A DNA stretch of 64,000 bases from Pectinophora gossypiella (Eukaryota; Arthropoda; Insecta; Lepidoptera; Gelechiidae), in the NCBI RefSeq assembly GCF_024362695.1, contig NW_026063279.1, positions 1 through 64,000 of the forward strand. Reading direction: 5' to 3'. The notes under the pieces were generated by a model. That model saw nothing but the letters and a program-made list of their open reading frames with translations. It did not search any database and had not been told where the DNA came from. How positions within the stretch are numbered: position 1 is the first letter of the stretch; the number at the start of each line of letters is the position of its first letter. This document shows, piece by piece, positions 10,337-22,413 of the stretch. The position numbers and the translations under genes are program-made.

Positions 10337-13300
10337 CTTAGGGATTACATGGTTTTATGTTTTCCAGTGGATCTGGTTAGAGCTATGTCACGCTAAATAG
10401 TATTCTTTGCATTTCTTCTTACATTACTTTTCAATAGAACACTGTTTCGCATGAGACGGTTCCTCAAAAAACATAATATCGTATATGAGCTAAACTAAAA
10501 CTTAGGTTTTATATGGTTTTATGTTTTCCAGTGGATCTGGTTAGAGCTATGTCACGCTAAATGGTTTTCTTTGCATTTCTTCTTACAATACTTTTCAATA
10601 GAACACTCTTTCGCATGAGACGGTTCCTCAAAAAACATAATATCGTGTATGAGCTAAACAAAAACTTAGGGTTTTAATGGTTTTATGTTTTCCAGTGGAT
10701 CTGGTTAGAGCTATGTCACGCTACATGGTGTTTTTTGCATTTCTTCTTACAATACTTTTCAATAGAACACTGTTTCGCATGAGACGGTTCCTCAAAAAAC
10801 ATAATATCGTGTATGAGCTAAACTAAAACTTAGGTTTTATATGGTTTTATGTTTTCCAGTGGATCTGGTTAGAGCTATGTCACGCTAAAAGGTGTTTTTT
10901 GCATTTCTTCTTACAATACTTTTCAATAGAACACTGTTTCGCATGAGACGGTTCCTCAAAAAACATAATATCGTGTATGAGCTAAACTAAAACTTAGGTT
11001 TTATATGGTTTTATGTTTTCCAGTGGATCTGGTTAGAGCCATGTCACGCTAAATGGTGTTCTTTGCATTTCTTTTTACTATACTTTCAATAGAACACTGT
11101 TTCGCATGAGACGGTTCCTCAAAAAACATAATATCGTGTATGAGCTAAACAAAAATTTAGGGTTTTACATGGTTTTATGTTTTCCAGTGGATCTGGTTAG
11201 AGCTATGTCACGCTAAATGGTGTTTTTTGTATTTCTTATTACAATTCTTTCCAATAGAACACTGTTTCGCATGAGACGGTTCCTCAAAAAACATAATATC
11301 GTGTATAAGCTAAACAAAAACTTAGGTTTTATATGGTTTATGTTTTCCAGTGGATCTGGTTAGAGCTATGTCATGCTAAATAGTGTTTTTTGCATTTCTT
11401 CTTACAATACTTTTCAATAGAACACTGTTTCGCATGAGACGGTTCCTCAAAAAACATAATATCGTGTATGAGCTAAACAAAAATTTAGGGTTTTACATGG
11501 TTTTATGTTTTCCAGTGGATCTGGTTAGAGCTATGTCACGCTAAATGGTGTTTTTTGTATTTCTTTTTACTATACTTTCAATAGAACACTGTTTCGCATG
11601 AGACGGTTCCTCAAAAAACATAATATCGTGTATGAGCTAAACAAAAATTTAGGGTTTTACATGGTTTTATGTTTTCCAGTGGATCTGGTTAGAGCTATGT
11701 CATGCTAAATAGTGTTTTTTGTATTTCTTTTTACTATACTTTCAATAGAACACTGTTTCGCATGAGACGGTTCCTCAAAAAACATAATATCGTGTATGAG
11801 CTAAACAAAAATTTAGGGTTTTACATGGTTTTATGTTTTCCAGTGGATCTGGTTAGAGCTATGTCACGCTAAATAGTGTTTTTTGTATTTCTTTTTACTA
11901 TACTTTCTAATAGAACACTGTTTCGCATGAGACGGTTCCTCAAAAAACATAATATCGTGTATGAGCTAAACAAAAATTAGGGTTTTACATGGTTTTATGT
12001 TTTCCAGTGGATCTGGTTAGAGCTATGTCACGCTAAATGGTGTTTTTTGTATTTCTTCTTACAATACTTTCAATAGAACACTGTTTCGCATGAGACGGTT
12101 CCTCAAAAAACATAATATCGTGTATGAGCTAAACAAAAACTTAGGGTTTTACATGGTTTTATGTTTTCCAGTGGATCTGGTTAGAGCTATGTCACGCTAA
12201 ATGGTGTTTTTTGCATTTCTTCTTACAATACTTTTCAATAGAACACTGTTTCGCATGAGACGGTTCCTCAAAAAACATAATATCGTGTATGAGCTAAACT
12301 AAAACTTAGGTTTTATATGGTTTTATGTTTTCCAGTGGATCTGGTTAGAGCTATGTCACGCTAAATGGTGTTTTTTGCATTTCTTCTTACAATAACTTTC
12401 AATAGAACACTGTTTCGCATGAGACGGTTCCTCAAAAAACATAATATCGTGTATGAGCTAAACAAAAACTTAGGTTTTACATGGTTTTATGTTTTCCAGT
12501 GGATCTGGTTAGAGCTATGTCACGCTAAATGGTGTTTTTTGCATTTCTTCTTACAATACTTTCAATAGAACACTGTTTCGCATGAGACGGTTCCTCAAAA
12601 AACATAATATCGTGTATGAGCTAAACAAAAACTTAGGGTTTTACATGGTTTTATGTTTTCCAGTGGATCTGGTTAGAGCTATGTCACGCTAAATGGTGTT
12701 CTTTGCTTTTTTTCTTACAATACTTTTCAATAGAACACTGTTTCGCATGAGACGGTTCCTCAAAAAACATAATATCGTGTATGAGCTAAACTAAAACTTA
12801 GGTTTTATATGGTTTTATGTTTTCCAGTGGATCTGGTTAGAGCTATGTCACGCTAAATGGTGTTCTTTGCTTTTTTTCTTACAATACTTTTCAATAGAAC
12901 ACTGTTTCGCATGAGACGGTTCCTCAAAAAACATAATATCGTGTATGAGCTAAACAAAAACTTAGGTTTTATATGGTTTTATGTTTTCCAGTGGATCTGG
13001 TTAGAGCTATGTCACGCTAAATGGTGTTCTTTGCTTTTTTTCTTACAATACTTTTCAATAGAACACTGTTTCGCATGAGACGGTTCCTCAAAAAACATAA
13101 TATCGTGTATGAGCTAAACTAAAACTTAGGTTTTATATGGTTTTATGTTTTCCAGTGGATCTGGTTAGAGCTATGTCACGCTAAATGGTGTTCTTTGCTT
13201 TTTTTCTTACAATACTTTTCAATAGAACACTGTTTCGCATGAGACGGTTCCTCAAAAAACATAATATCGTGTATGAGCTAAACTAAAACTTAGGTTTTAT

Positions 13301-14174
13301 ATGGTTTTATGTTTTCCAGTGGATCTGGTTAGAGCTATGTCACGCTAAATGGTGTTTTTTGCATTTCTTTTTACAATACCTTTCAATAGAACACTGTTTC
13401 GCATGAGACGGTTCCTCAAAAAACATAATATCGTGTATGAGCTAAACTAAAACTTAGGTTTTATATGGTTTTATGTTTTCCAGTGGATCTGGTTAGAGCT
13501 ATGTCACGCTAAATGGTGTTCTTTGCTTTTTTTCTTACAATACTTTTCAATAGAACACTGTTTCGCATGAGACGGTTCCTCAAAAAACATAATATCGTGT
13601 ATGAGCTAAACTAAAACTTAGGTTTTATATGGTTTTATGTTTTCCAGTGGATCTGGTTAGAGCTATGTCACGCTAAATGGTGTTTTTTGCATTTCTTCTT
13701 ACAATACTTTTCAATAGAACACTGTTTCGCATGAGACGGTTCCTCAAAAAACATAATATCGTGTATGAGCTAAACTAAAACTTAGGTTTTATATGGTTTT
13801 ATGTTTTCCAGTGGATCTGGTTAGAGCTATGTCACGCTAAGTGGTGTTTTTTGCATTTCTTCTTACAATACTTTTCAATAGAACACTGTTTCGCATGAGA
13901 CGGTTCCTCAAAAAACATAATATCGTGTATGAGCTAAACAAAAACTTAGGGTTTTACATGGTTTTATGTTTTCCAGTGGATCTGGTTAGAGCTATGTCAC
14001 GCTAAATGGTGTTCTTTGCATTTCTTCTTACAATACCTTTCAATAGAACACTGTTTCGCATGAGACGGTTCCTCAAAAAACATAATATCGTGTATGAGCT
14101 AAACTAAAACTTAGGGTTTTACATGGTTTTATGTTTTCCAGTGGATCTGGTTAGAGCCATGTCACGCTAAATAG
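10337..14174 (+). repeat. 164-bp satellite array, about 23.4 copies
   Basis: The landmark cttagg(g)tttt recurs at 10337, 10501, 10665, 10829 and so on to 14110, giving a 164-bp period and 23 full units plus a partial one. Each unit has a nearly invariant half (ccagtggatctggttagagc, and cgcatgagacggttcctc through tatcgtgtatgagctaaac) and a variable half (tggtgttntttgcatttctt then tacaatacttttcaatagaa). Open frames inside it merely reflect the repeat. The array begins right after the TIR segment and ends at ctaaatagcatt. Confidence 0.95.
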
Positions 14175-14309
14175 CATTATTGTCATTTATTCTTTCCATC
14201 CTTTATATTATATTAAATAATATTTCATACGGTATTATTTCGTTCTTTAATTTAATGTGTCTTTAGTGCTTCTGAATGTGATTTTGTTTTAAATACTTAG
14301 CTTATTAGC

Positions 14310-15135
14310 ATTCATCAGTATCCAAGAATTCATCATACCACTGCTAATCTATAAACAAACAATGGTCTTAGCGTTTAAACACCGAAAAAACACCTGCCTG
14401 TTCATTTATTACTTGTTTCATTAAACAGGAATTTGCATATCGATCGTTTTCAATTAACTTCGAACAGTTACAACTACACGTAAACTGAGCATGTAGTCTA
14501 TCTACAGCAAGATCGTGACCGCTGACTGCAGCTCTCCTTCTCCCTCCATTTCACTCCCAATCGACATTTTCACCTTTGCTGATATGATTACTCCACAGGA
14601 TACCTCCATCCCCTGCATACCTGGTCGCTAGATTCGGCTGGCACGTCATATCGGTTTGACAGCCAACTCACGTAACTATTGTTGATCGATCCACAGTCCA
14701 CTGAAGTGCCTACGATGAAGGGAACAACATGGACAGTTCTACTCCGAATTACTCCAACCCATGCGATGTTCATCCACGCGACAACCCACCTGATCTGAGT
14801 GGAACTTAACTGAAGCAAGAGAGTGATGCCTAATTCCATCTGCCAACTAGCTCCACTTCTCTCCCGTGCACCAGTCGCACCCACACCGACGTGTTCATCT
14901 TGCCAGTTTTCCTCACACCCGTCCACTTGTCTCTTGAAGATTGGCGTCCACAACACCAACGGTTGGTTAGGTCATGCAAGCATTGTTACAATTGATAAAA
15001 ACACATATTTTCATTTAGTGAATGTGATAACCTGTACTAATAATTTGGTCAACTTAGCGATGATAACTCAATGTAAGTATTAACAAACTCGGTACGTGTT
15101 TGTTATTGTCAATAATATCTTTAAATTATACAACT
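14310..15135 (-). repeat. Right arm of a long inverted repeat
   Basis: Reverse complement of 7740-8500 with many substitutions and indels; see that entry for matching landmarks. Part of its minus strand is open (14588-14959), but the frame differs from the longest open frame of the left arm, so conservation of a protein is not demonstrated. The arm ends near 15135, where similarity fades into an AT-rich stretch with recurring attgctt. Confidence 0.8.
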
Positions 15136-15462
15136 CGCTTATGTTTGACAATTACTGAGTAATTGCTTTGCTTATTGCATGCTAATTGCTGAAAATTGCT
15201 TTTTATTTTAAATTCCTTAGCTAAAAATTGCTTTTTCTTTCACATTTCTCTGCTTATTGAATGACTATTGCTAACTCATTAGATAGAACCTACTTCTCAT
15301 ATAAGTAGGTGGATGCGGCCTCGATTAGCGGGGGAACCACATGAAAAAAAGCGAGCTACTGGGTGTACCTCCTGGGTAGTTTGGAAATCACCTAAAATAT
15401 ATATGTATATATTTATAAATAAAAGTTAATATATATAAATTAACATTATTATTTTTTAACAG
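15136..15462. other. Spacer with recurring attgctt
   Basis: AT-rich stretch with about eight attgct(t) words between 15155 and 15270, then a mixed-composition stretch (15300-15400) that could contain an upstream exon of the module array, although no start codon with a good frame stands out. Confidence 0.4.
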
Positions 15463-15658
15463 GAAATGCACAATGCTAAAAACTGCGTAGGAGATTTTAA
15501 TACAATAGTACTACCAAGCCTGATGTTGGCCGCTATTTCAATGAATGCAGCAGTGTGACAGCTAGCAATCAAAAGTAACAAGATATCGAGGTACGTCACT
15601 TTGGCAAAAACGTATCGCTATAGACTAAGGAAAAAAAATATATATATTTTATTTACAG

Positions 15659-15793
15659 GAAATGCAGATGGCAATAAACTGTGTAGAAGTTCATGATTGC
15701 AATAGAATAAAATCGACCAAGCCTGAAGTCAGCAGCCCCTTCAATGAATGCAGCAGTGTGACAGCCAGCAATCAAAAGTTACAAGATATCGAG
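15659..15793 (+). CDS. Candidate symmetric exon (phase 0-0)
   Basis: This 135-nt module is open throughout in the frame starting GAA ATG CAG and keeps phase 0 at both ends. It encodes 45 residues with cysteines at INCVEV, HDCN and NECSS. It follows an atttacag acceptor and precedes gtacgt. The corresponding frame of the final exon at 17279 is also open. Whether it is transcribed cannot be seen. Confidence 0.4.
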
Positions 15794-16114
15794 GTACGTT
15801 TCATGACGACCACGACTATTTTGGCAAAAACGTATCGCTATCGACTAAGGAAAATAAAATTATATATTTTATTTACAGGAAATGCAGAAGGCAAAAAACT
15901 GCGTAGGAGATCATTAATACAAAAGTATTATATAAACCAAGCCTGATGTTGGCCGCTCATTCAAAGAATGCAGCAGTGTGACAGCCAGCAATCAAAAGTA
16001 ACAAGATATCGAGGTACGTTACATGACGACCACAACTATTTTGGCAAAAACGTATTGCTATCGACTAAGGAAAATAAATTACATATAATATTTAATTATA
16101 TATTTTATTTACAG

Positions 16115-17012
16115 GAAATGCAGAAGGCAAAAAACTGCGTAGGAGATCATTAATACAATAGTATTATATAAACCAAGCCTGATGTTGGCCGCTCATTCAA
16201 AGAATGCAGCAGTGTGACAGCCAGCAATCAAAAGTAACAAGATGTCGAGGTACGTTACATGACGATCACGACCACTTTGGCATAAACGTATCGCTATAGA
16301 CTAAGGAAAAAATAATAATATATATTTTATTCACAGGAAATGCAGAGTGCAATAAACTGTGTAGGAGATTATGATTGTAATAGAATAAAATCGACCAAGC
16401 CTGAAGTCCTTCAATGCACGCAGCAGTGTGACAGCCAGCAATCAAAAGTTACAAGATATCGAGGTACGTTACATGACGACCACGACTATTTTGGCAAAGA
16501 CGTATCGCTATCGACCAAGGAAAAGAAATTATATATAATATTTAATATATATTTTATTTATAGGAAATGCAGAAGGCAAAAAACTGCGTAGGAGATCATT
16601 AATACAATAGTATTATATAAACCAAGCCTGATGTCGGCCGCTCATTCAAAGAATGCAGCAGTGTGACAGCCAGCAATCAAAAGTAACAAGATGTCGAGGT
16701 ACGTTACATGACGATCACGACCACTTTGGCATAAACGTATCGCTATAGACTAAGGAAAAAAAATATATATATATTTTATTCACAGGAAATGCAGAGTGCA
16801 ATAAACTGTGTTGGAGATTATGATTGTAATAGAATAAAATCGACCAAGCCTGAAGTCCTTCAATGCACGCAGCAGTGTGACAGCCAGCAATCAAAAGTTA
16901 CAAGATATCGAGGTACGTTACATGACGACCACGACTATTTTGGCAAAGACGTATCGCTATCGACCAAGGAAAAGAAATTATATATAATATTTAATATATA
17001 TTTTATTTACAG
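16115..17012 (+). repeat. 449-bp higher-order duplication in the module array
   Basis: Module pairs 16115-16563 and 16564-17012 are near-identical dimers: starts are separated by exactly 449 bp (16115/16564, 16337/16786), and the 83-residue frames at 16340-16591 and 16789-17040 translate identically. The next module start, 17013, is again 449 bp after 16564. This is a recent duplication of a two-module unit. Confidence 0.85.
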
Positions 17013-17278
17013 GAAATGCAGAAGGCAAAAAACTGCGTAGGAGATTATTAATACAATAGTATTATATCAACCAAGCCTGATGTCGGTAGCTTCTTCAATG
17101 AATGCAGCAGTGTGACAGCCAGCAATCAATAGTGACAAGAATCTAGGTACGATACATGACGACAATGACCACTTTGGCAAAAACGTATCGCTATCGACTA
17201 AAAAAATGATTTTATATATATACTTTATTATAAAAATACGTTATTATAAATAAATTAATATTATTTTATTTTTAACAG

Positions 17279-17476
17279 GAAATACAGAAGGCAAAGAAGC
17301 AGATGTCATCAAAAAAGATCTTTGTTCCTGCAATGTTTCCGCAGACGATACAGATCCAACAGAGCGAAGTGGAAGGAAAAGACTCGGAAAAAAGACCCCA
17401 CCACCATATGGGAACAATGCAAGGGAGAGAGAGAGAATATAATGTTATATTTTTATTTTTTGATAACATAAAATAA
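17279..17476 (+). CDS. Candidate terminal exon of the module array
   Basis: After the acceptor tttttaacag the first bases (gaaatacagaaggc) match the modules, then the sequence is unique. In phase 0 it encodes 65 residues ending at TAA 17474-17476, rich in K, Q and E, with PHHHMG near the end. A second frame is also open to about 17440 and encodes DLCSCNVSADDTDP and a basic tail. AATAAA lies at 17472-17477. Neither product is recognised. The choice between frames depends on the phase of the exon that splices to it. Confidence 0.4.
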   Translation, partial: EIQKAKKQMSSKKIFVPAMFPQTIQIQQSEVEGKDSEKRPHHHMGTMQGREREYNVIFLFFDNIK

Positions 17477-17477
17477 A
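17472..17477 (+). terminator. Polyadenylation signal AATAAA
   Basis: AATAAA sits at the end of the last exon-like module and is followed after about 20 bp by a T-rich stretch. It overlaps the stop of the phase-0 frame, which is unusual, and favours the shorter alternative frame or a pseudogene. Confidence 0.4.
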
Positions 17478-17774
17478 CCAACAATATCCTACATATTTTT
17501 TTTTATTTCTTTTTGTGTCTGTCTTAATAGTTATTACAAATCTGTGATGCGAAACAAACTATACGAAAACGTCAATCCACATACAACGCCCGCGAAGCTG
17601 CTTTAGCAGCGAGCGCACTTAGCACCATCTAGTTAAATCATTAAATAGATAAAAACCTGTGTATATTTTTATGTTATTGTTAAGTTTATTCTCTACCTAC
17701 TTACTTACTAATATGTTACCATATTAAGTCTGTTCAAAAATCATAAATAGGTACTTGTTCTTCATCTATCATGT
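17478..17774. other. Spacer without a recognised feature
   Basis: T-rich start, then a short GC-richer patch (agctgctttagcagcg, a small palindrome near 17596) and AT-rich sequence. Nothing further is supported. Confidence 0.4.
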
Positions 17775-17960
17775 AGGTTGTGAAGTGGATGACCAACCTC
17801 ATCAACCAGAGTTATTGCTGAGCCGCCAATGTCGTTGGATCAGCCAGCCATGTCCTAACTGAACCAAGGATCACAAAGAAATTTTTGTGTTTTGTCTCCA
17901 CCGGGACTTGAACCTGGGACCTCCGGAATGTCAGCCACTGGACCACATAGGCCGAGAGTA
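17775..17960 (-). repeat. tRNA-derived SINE, minus strand
   Basis: On the minus strand the sequence gives a tRNA-like A box (cctatgtggtccagtggctg) and a perfect B box GGTTCAAGTCC (plus-strand 17903-17914), followed by a SINE body with the lepidopteran-type gagccgccaa piece. A relative with the same head but another body is at 28213-28425 on the plus strand. Confidence 0.75.
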
Positions 17961-18305
17961 TATGGTTAAGTTGCTGTATTATTTCAACTATTTAATTAAA
18001 TGTAGGAATATTTTGTATGAGTATGAATAAAACAAATTATTTCTAAAAATATATCTTTCATTATGTTTTTAATAAAATTGTTTCTTTTTAAAATTATGTT
18101 GAAAAATAAAAATAGTAATCACGTCGTTTAGCACCACTTCAACTGATAGGATCTCACAATCAATGTTTTTTGTGGTAAGTATCAAAATTGTTAGTTACAT
18201 TTAATTTTTGACTTCTTGGGACCAGATTTTCACATCAAACATCCTTTGGTGGTCTTTATTGGTCTAAATGCAAGACAAATATAATTACAAAATCTATTAG
18301 GTACC

Positions 18306-18514
18306 AATGAGGGACTTTCCAGGCTACGTCCCCAAAAAAATAGATGGCGCTGTACAGATGTGCGATCTTTTAAATATGCCTATATACCATTGCCATTACA
18401 TTTAAATAATATTTATTTACCCGAGTAATGAGAAAATAGGTAATTATCATGTTAAATCTGGACAGCGCCATCTGTATTTTTTTTTGAAAACCTAGTCTGG
18501 AAAGTCATCCATTA
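18306..18514. mobile_element. MITE with imperfect terminal inverted repeats
   Basis: Left end aatgagggactttccaggct and, further in, tagatggcgctgt; right end acagcgccatctgta, then agtctggaaagtcatccatt. Arms of about 45 bp pair with a few mismatches; total length is about 209 bp with no coding capacity. The target duplication is not clear. Confidence 0.75.
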
Positions 18515-18559
18515 GCTTTTTTATAAAATATTTCTATTACCTACCTAGTTACTAAATAT

Positions 18560-18747
18560 GCAAGGGTAACGTGTGTTGTTGGTACTGATTCCAGTACACA
18601 CTATCTAAGTTTATTTGAAGTTATACCTGTCATTTTATTATCAGCTGACGGGTAAACGACAGGCTTAAAATTTATGGAATAGGTTCACAAGAATTTTAGG
18701 CAGAAATTAAAAAACCCCAGCAAAGTTGACAGCACACATGTCACCAG
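18560..18747 (+). repeat. Lepidopteran interspersed repeat, truncated by the Helitron array
   Basis: The piece aaaatttatggaata, then attttaggcagaaatt and gttgacagcacac, is shared in reverse orientation with 29125-29225. This copy stops where the 254-bp monomers start (agcaatagaatttgacc), so the array or its first module landed here. Confidence 0.65.
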
Positions 18748-20040
18748 CAATAGAATTTGACCAAGATTTAAATAGGTCTCGTGAAAAAAGAATAGTTTCA
18801 GATGCGATAGTTTTGCCGGGGCGTAGTGTGTCTCCGTGACGAGGAGCAGTTTTCGAAGACCGTGAAGTATTTCCGTACTCTACATGACGTTCCGATCACA
18901 CCTCCCATACATCATTTTTAGCCCCGAGGCTTTTTCTGTATAAGGGAAATTTTGTATGGCGGCCATCTTGTTTTTCCGCCATTTTGATTTTTGTCACCAG
19001 CGATTGAATTTGACCAAGATTTAAATATGTTATGCGAAATAAAAGTTGCTCCAGGTTTTATAGTTTTGCCAGGCCGTAGGGTGTCTCCCTGATGCGGAGC
19101 AGTTTTTCAAGATCAAGCAGTATTGAAATACTCAACATGACGATCCGATCACATCCCTATACATCATTTTTACCCTCGAGGCATTTTCAGGAAAAACGAA
19201 AATTTTGTATGGCGGCCATCTTGTTTTTCCGCCATTTTGATTTTTTTTTCACCGGCGATAAAATTTGACTAAGATTTTAATATGTTTGGTGGAAAAATAA
19301 ATGTTCCAGGTGTGATAGTTTCGCCAGGCCGTAGGGTGTCTCCCTGATGCGGAGCAGTTTTCAAAAACCTGGAAGTACACCCGTACTCTACATGACGATC
19401 CGATCAAATCCCTTACACATAATTTTACCCCCGAGGCATTTTCAGGAAAAACTAAAAATTTGTATGGCGGCCATCTTGTTTTTCCGCCATTTTGTTTTTT
19501 TTTTTCACCGGCGATAAAATTTGACCAAGATTTAAATAGGTCTAGTGGAAAAATAATAGTTCCAGGTGTGATAGTTTTTCCAGGCCGTAGGGTGTCTCCC
19601 TGATGCGGAGCAGTTTTCGAAGATCGAGAAATATTTTTTATTCAACTTGACGTTTCGATCACACCTCTCATACATCATTTTTACCTCCGAGACATTTTCT
19701 GGAAAAACGAAAATTTTGTATGGCGGCCATCTTGTTTTTCCGCCATTTTGTTTTTTTTTCACCCACAATAGAATTTGACCAAGATTTAAATAGGTTGTGT
19801 GAAAAAAGAATCCTTCCAGGTGCGATAGTTGCGCCAGGCCGTAGGGTCTCTCCCTGATGCGGAGCAGTTTTCCAAGATCTGGAAGTTTTCCCATACTCAC
19901 CGGAAGATCTTGATCACACCCCCCATACATCATTTTTACCCCCCGACGCTCCTTCTGGGAGAACAACCCTGTCAGTGAGTCAGTCAGTCAGTCAGTCAGT
20001 CAGTCAGTACATGGGTTTGTAGCTATATATATTATAATAA
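18748..20040 (-). mobile_element. Helitron module 1 (3' part missing)
   Basis: Contains about four monomers and the complete (agtc)n-ggtttgtagc 5' side, ending in tatatattataata. The CTAG terminus expected at its left edge is absent; the left edge directly abuts an interspersed repeat. Confidence 0.65.
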
Positions 20041-21133
20041 CTAGATGTCGCGTGGTTCGCTCGCAGCAAGCTGCTCGCGTGTCCTGTATTAGTTCGAAGC
20101 TTTGTATGGCGGCCATCTTGTTTTCGTGAAATCAAAAAAGTTCTAGGTGCTATAGTTTTGCCAGGCCGTAGGGTGTCTCCCTGATGCGGAGCAGTTTTTC
20201 AAGATCAAGCAGTATTGAAATACTTAACATGACGATCCGATCACATTCCTATACATCATTTTTACCCCCGAGGCATTTTCAGGAAAAACGAAAAATTTGT
20301 ATGGCGGCCATCTTGAATTTCCGCCATTTTGATTTTTTTTCACGGGCGATTGAATTTGACCAAGGTTTAAATATGTCTCGTGAAAACCAAAAAGTTCTAG
20401 GTGCTATAGTTTTGCCAGGCCATAGGGTGTCTCCCTGATGCGGAGCAGTTTTTCAAGATCAAGCAGTATTGAAATACTTAACATGATGATCCGATCACAT
20501 TCCTATACATCATTTTTACCCCCGAGGCATTTTCAGGAAAAACGAAAAATTTGTATGGCGGCCATCTTGAATTTCCGCCATTTTGATTTTTTTTCACGGG
20601 CAATTGAATTTGACCAAGGTTTAAATATGTCTCGTGAAAACCAAAATGTTCTAGGTGCTATAGTTTTGCCAGGCCGTAGGGTGTCTCCCTGATGCGGAGC
20701 AGTTTTCGAAGATTGAGAACATTTTCCGAACTCGACAAGCCATTCCGATTACATTCCCATACACAGTTTTTACCCCCGATACATTTTCTGTAAAAACAAT
20801 TTTTTGTATGGCGGCCATCTTGTTTTTCCGCCATTTTGATTTTTTTTCACCCACGATAAAATTTGACCAAGATTTAAATAGGTTTTGCGAAAAAAAAATT
20901 GTTCCAGGTGTGATTGTTTCGCCAGGCCGTAGGGTGTCTCCCTGATGCGGAGCAGTTTTCCAAGATCTGGAAGTTTTCCCATACTCACCGGAAGGTCCTG
21001 ATCACACCCCCCATACATCATTTTGACCCCCCGACACTCCTTCTGGGAGAACAACCCTGTCAGTGAGTCAGTGAGTCAGTCAGTCAGTCAGTCAATCAGT
21101 CAGTCAGTGGGTTTGTAGCTTTATATAATATAA
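20041..21133 (-). mobile_element. Helitron module 2, complete
   Basis: Starts at ctagatgtcgcgtggttcgc with the stem gcagcaagctgc and ends in ggtttgtagctttatataat. Two consecutive monomers (20184-20437 and 20438-20691) differ at only a few positions, showing local homogenisation. Confidence 0.7.
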
Positions 21134-22413
21134 CTAGATTTCGCGTGGTTCGCTCGCAGCAAGCTGCTCGCGTGTCCTGTATTAGTTCGAAGCTTGCGGA
21201 AAAATTGCTCCAGGTTTTATAGTTTTGCCAGGCCGTAGGGTGTCTCCCTAATGCGGAGCAGTTTTTGAAGATCAAGCAGTATTTCCATACTCAGCTTGAC
21301 GTTTCGATCACACCTCCCATACATCATTTTTACCTCCGAGACATTTTCTGGAAAAACAAAATTTTGTATGGCGGCCATCTTGTTTTTCCGCCATTTTGGT
21401 TTTTTTTCACCGGGGATTGAATTTGACCAAGATTTAAATAGGTTTCGTGAAAAAAATATTGCTCTAGGTTTTATAGTTTTGCCAGGCCGTAGGGTGTCTC
21501 CCTGATGCGGAGCAGTTTTCCAAGATGACTTTCCGATCACACCCCAAATACATCATTTTTACCTCTGAGACATTTTCGGGAAAAACAAAAATTTGTATGG
21601 CGGCCATCTTGTTTTACGGCCATTTTGTTTTTTTTTCACTGGCGATAAAATTTGACCAAGACTTTAATAGGCTTCGTGAAAACAAAAAAGTTCCAGGTGC
21701 GATAGTTTCGCCAGGCTGTAGGGTGTCTCCCTGATGCGGAGCAGCTTTCGAAAATCGAAAAGTATTTCCATACTCAACATGATGTTTCGATCACATTCCT
21801 CATACATCATTTTTACCCCCGAGGCATTTTCGGGAAAAACGAAAATTTTGTATGGCGGCCATCTTGTTTTTCCGCCATTTTGTTTTTTTTTCAGCACGGA
21901 TTGGATTTGACCAAGATTTAAATATGTTTCGCGAAAGAAAAATTGCTCCAGGTTTTATAGTTTTGCCAGGCCGTAGGGTGTCTCCCTGATGCGGAGCAGT
22001 TTTCCAAAATCTAGAAGTTTTCTCATACTCTCCGGGAGGTCCAGATCACATCCCCATAAACAATTTTTACCCCCGAGACATTTTCTGGAAAAACAAAATT
22101 TTGTATGGCGGCCATCTTGTTTTTCCGCCATTTTGATTTTTTTTCACCCACAATAGAATTTGACCAAGATTTAAATAGGTTTTGCGAAAAAAGAATCATT
22201 CCAGGTGCGACAGTTGCGCCAGGCCGTAGGGCGTCTCCCTGATGCGGAGCAGTTTTCCAAGATTTGGGATTTTTCCCATACTCACCGGGAGGTCCCGATC
22301 ACACCCCCTATACATCATTTTGACCCCCCGACGCTCCTTCTGGGAGAACAATTATGTCAGTGAGTCAGTCAGTCAGTCAGTCAGTGGGTCTCCAGCTATA
22401 TATATTATAATAA
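21134..22413 (-). mobile_element. Helitron module 3, complete
   Basis: Both module boundaries are present: ctagatttcgcgtggttcgc on the left and a shortened (agtc)n with tctccagctatatatat on the right. One internal monomer is shortened (21505-21540), removing part of the block before tgacgttccgatcacac. Confidence 0.7.

Larger units (their letters stand above)
15463..17278 (+). repeat. Array of eight exon-like modules with splice sites
   Basis: Modules begin at 15463, 15659, 15879, 16115, 16337, 16564, 16786 and 17013. Each follows a pyrimidine-rich acceptor (tttattt/caca or tag) and ends at a donor, mostly gag|gtacgt: exon-like parts are 15463-15590, 15659-15793, 15879-16013, 16115-16249, 16337-16463, 16564-16698, 16786-16912 and 17013-17146. 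Lengths are 127, 128, 134 or 135 nt, so phase is not uniform. Several modules carry a stop (gatcattaa). I do not recognise the encoded peptide (for example INCVGDYDCNRIKSTKPEV). The period is about 196-266 bp. Confidence 0.75.

Noticed and set aside
12365..13078. Two open frames reading MVFFAF and KKHNIVYELN
   Set aside because: They lie wholly within satellite monomers and exist because the 164-bp period shifts frames.
10337..14174. Regular 164-bp repeats considered as a CRISPR-like array
   Set aside because: Units are contiguous and homologous along the full length with no unique spacers, and the context is eukaryotic.
17903..17957. Possible tRNA gene on the minus strand
   Set aside because: A and B boxes are present, but the cloverleaf cannot be completed and a SINE body follows; same for 28213-28425.
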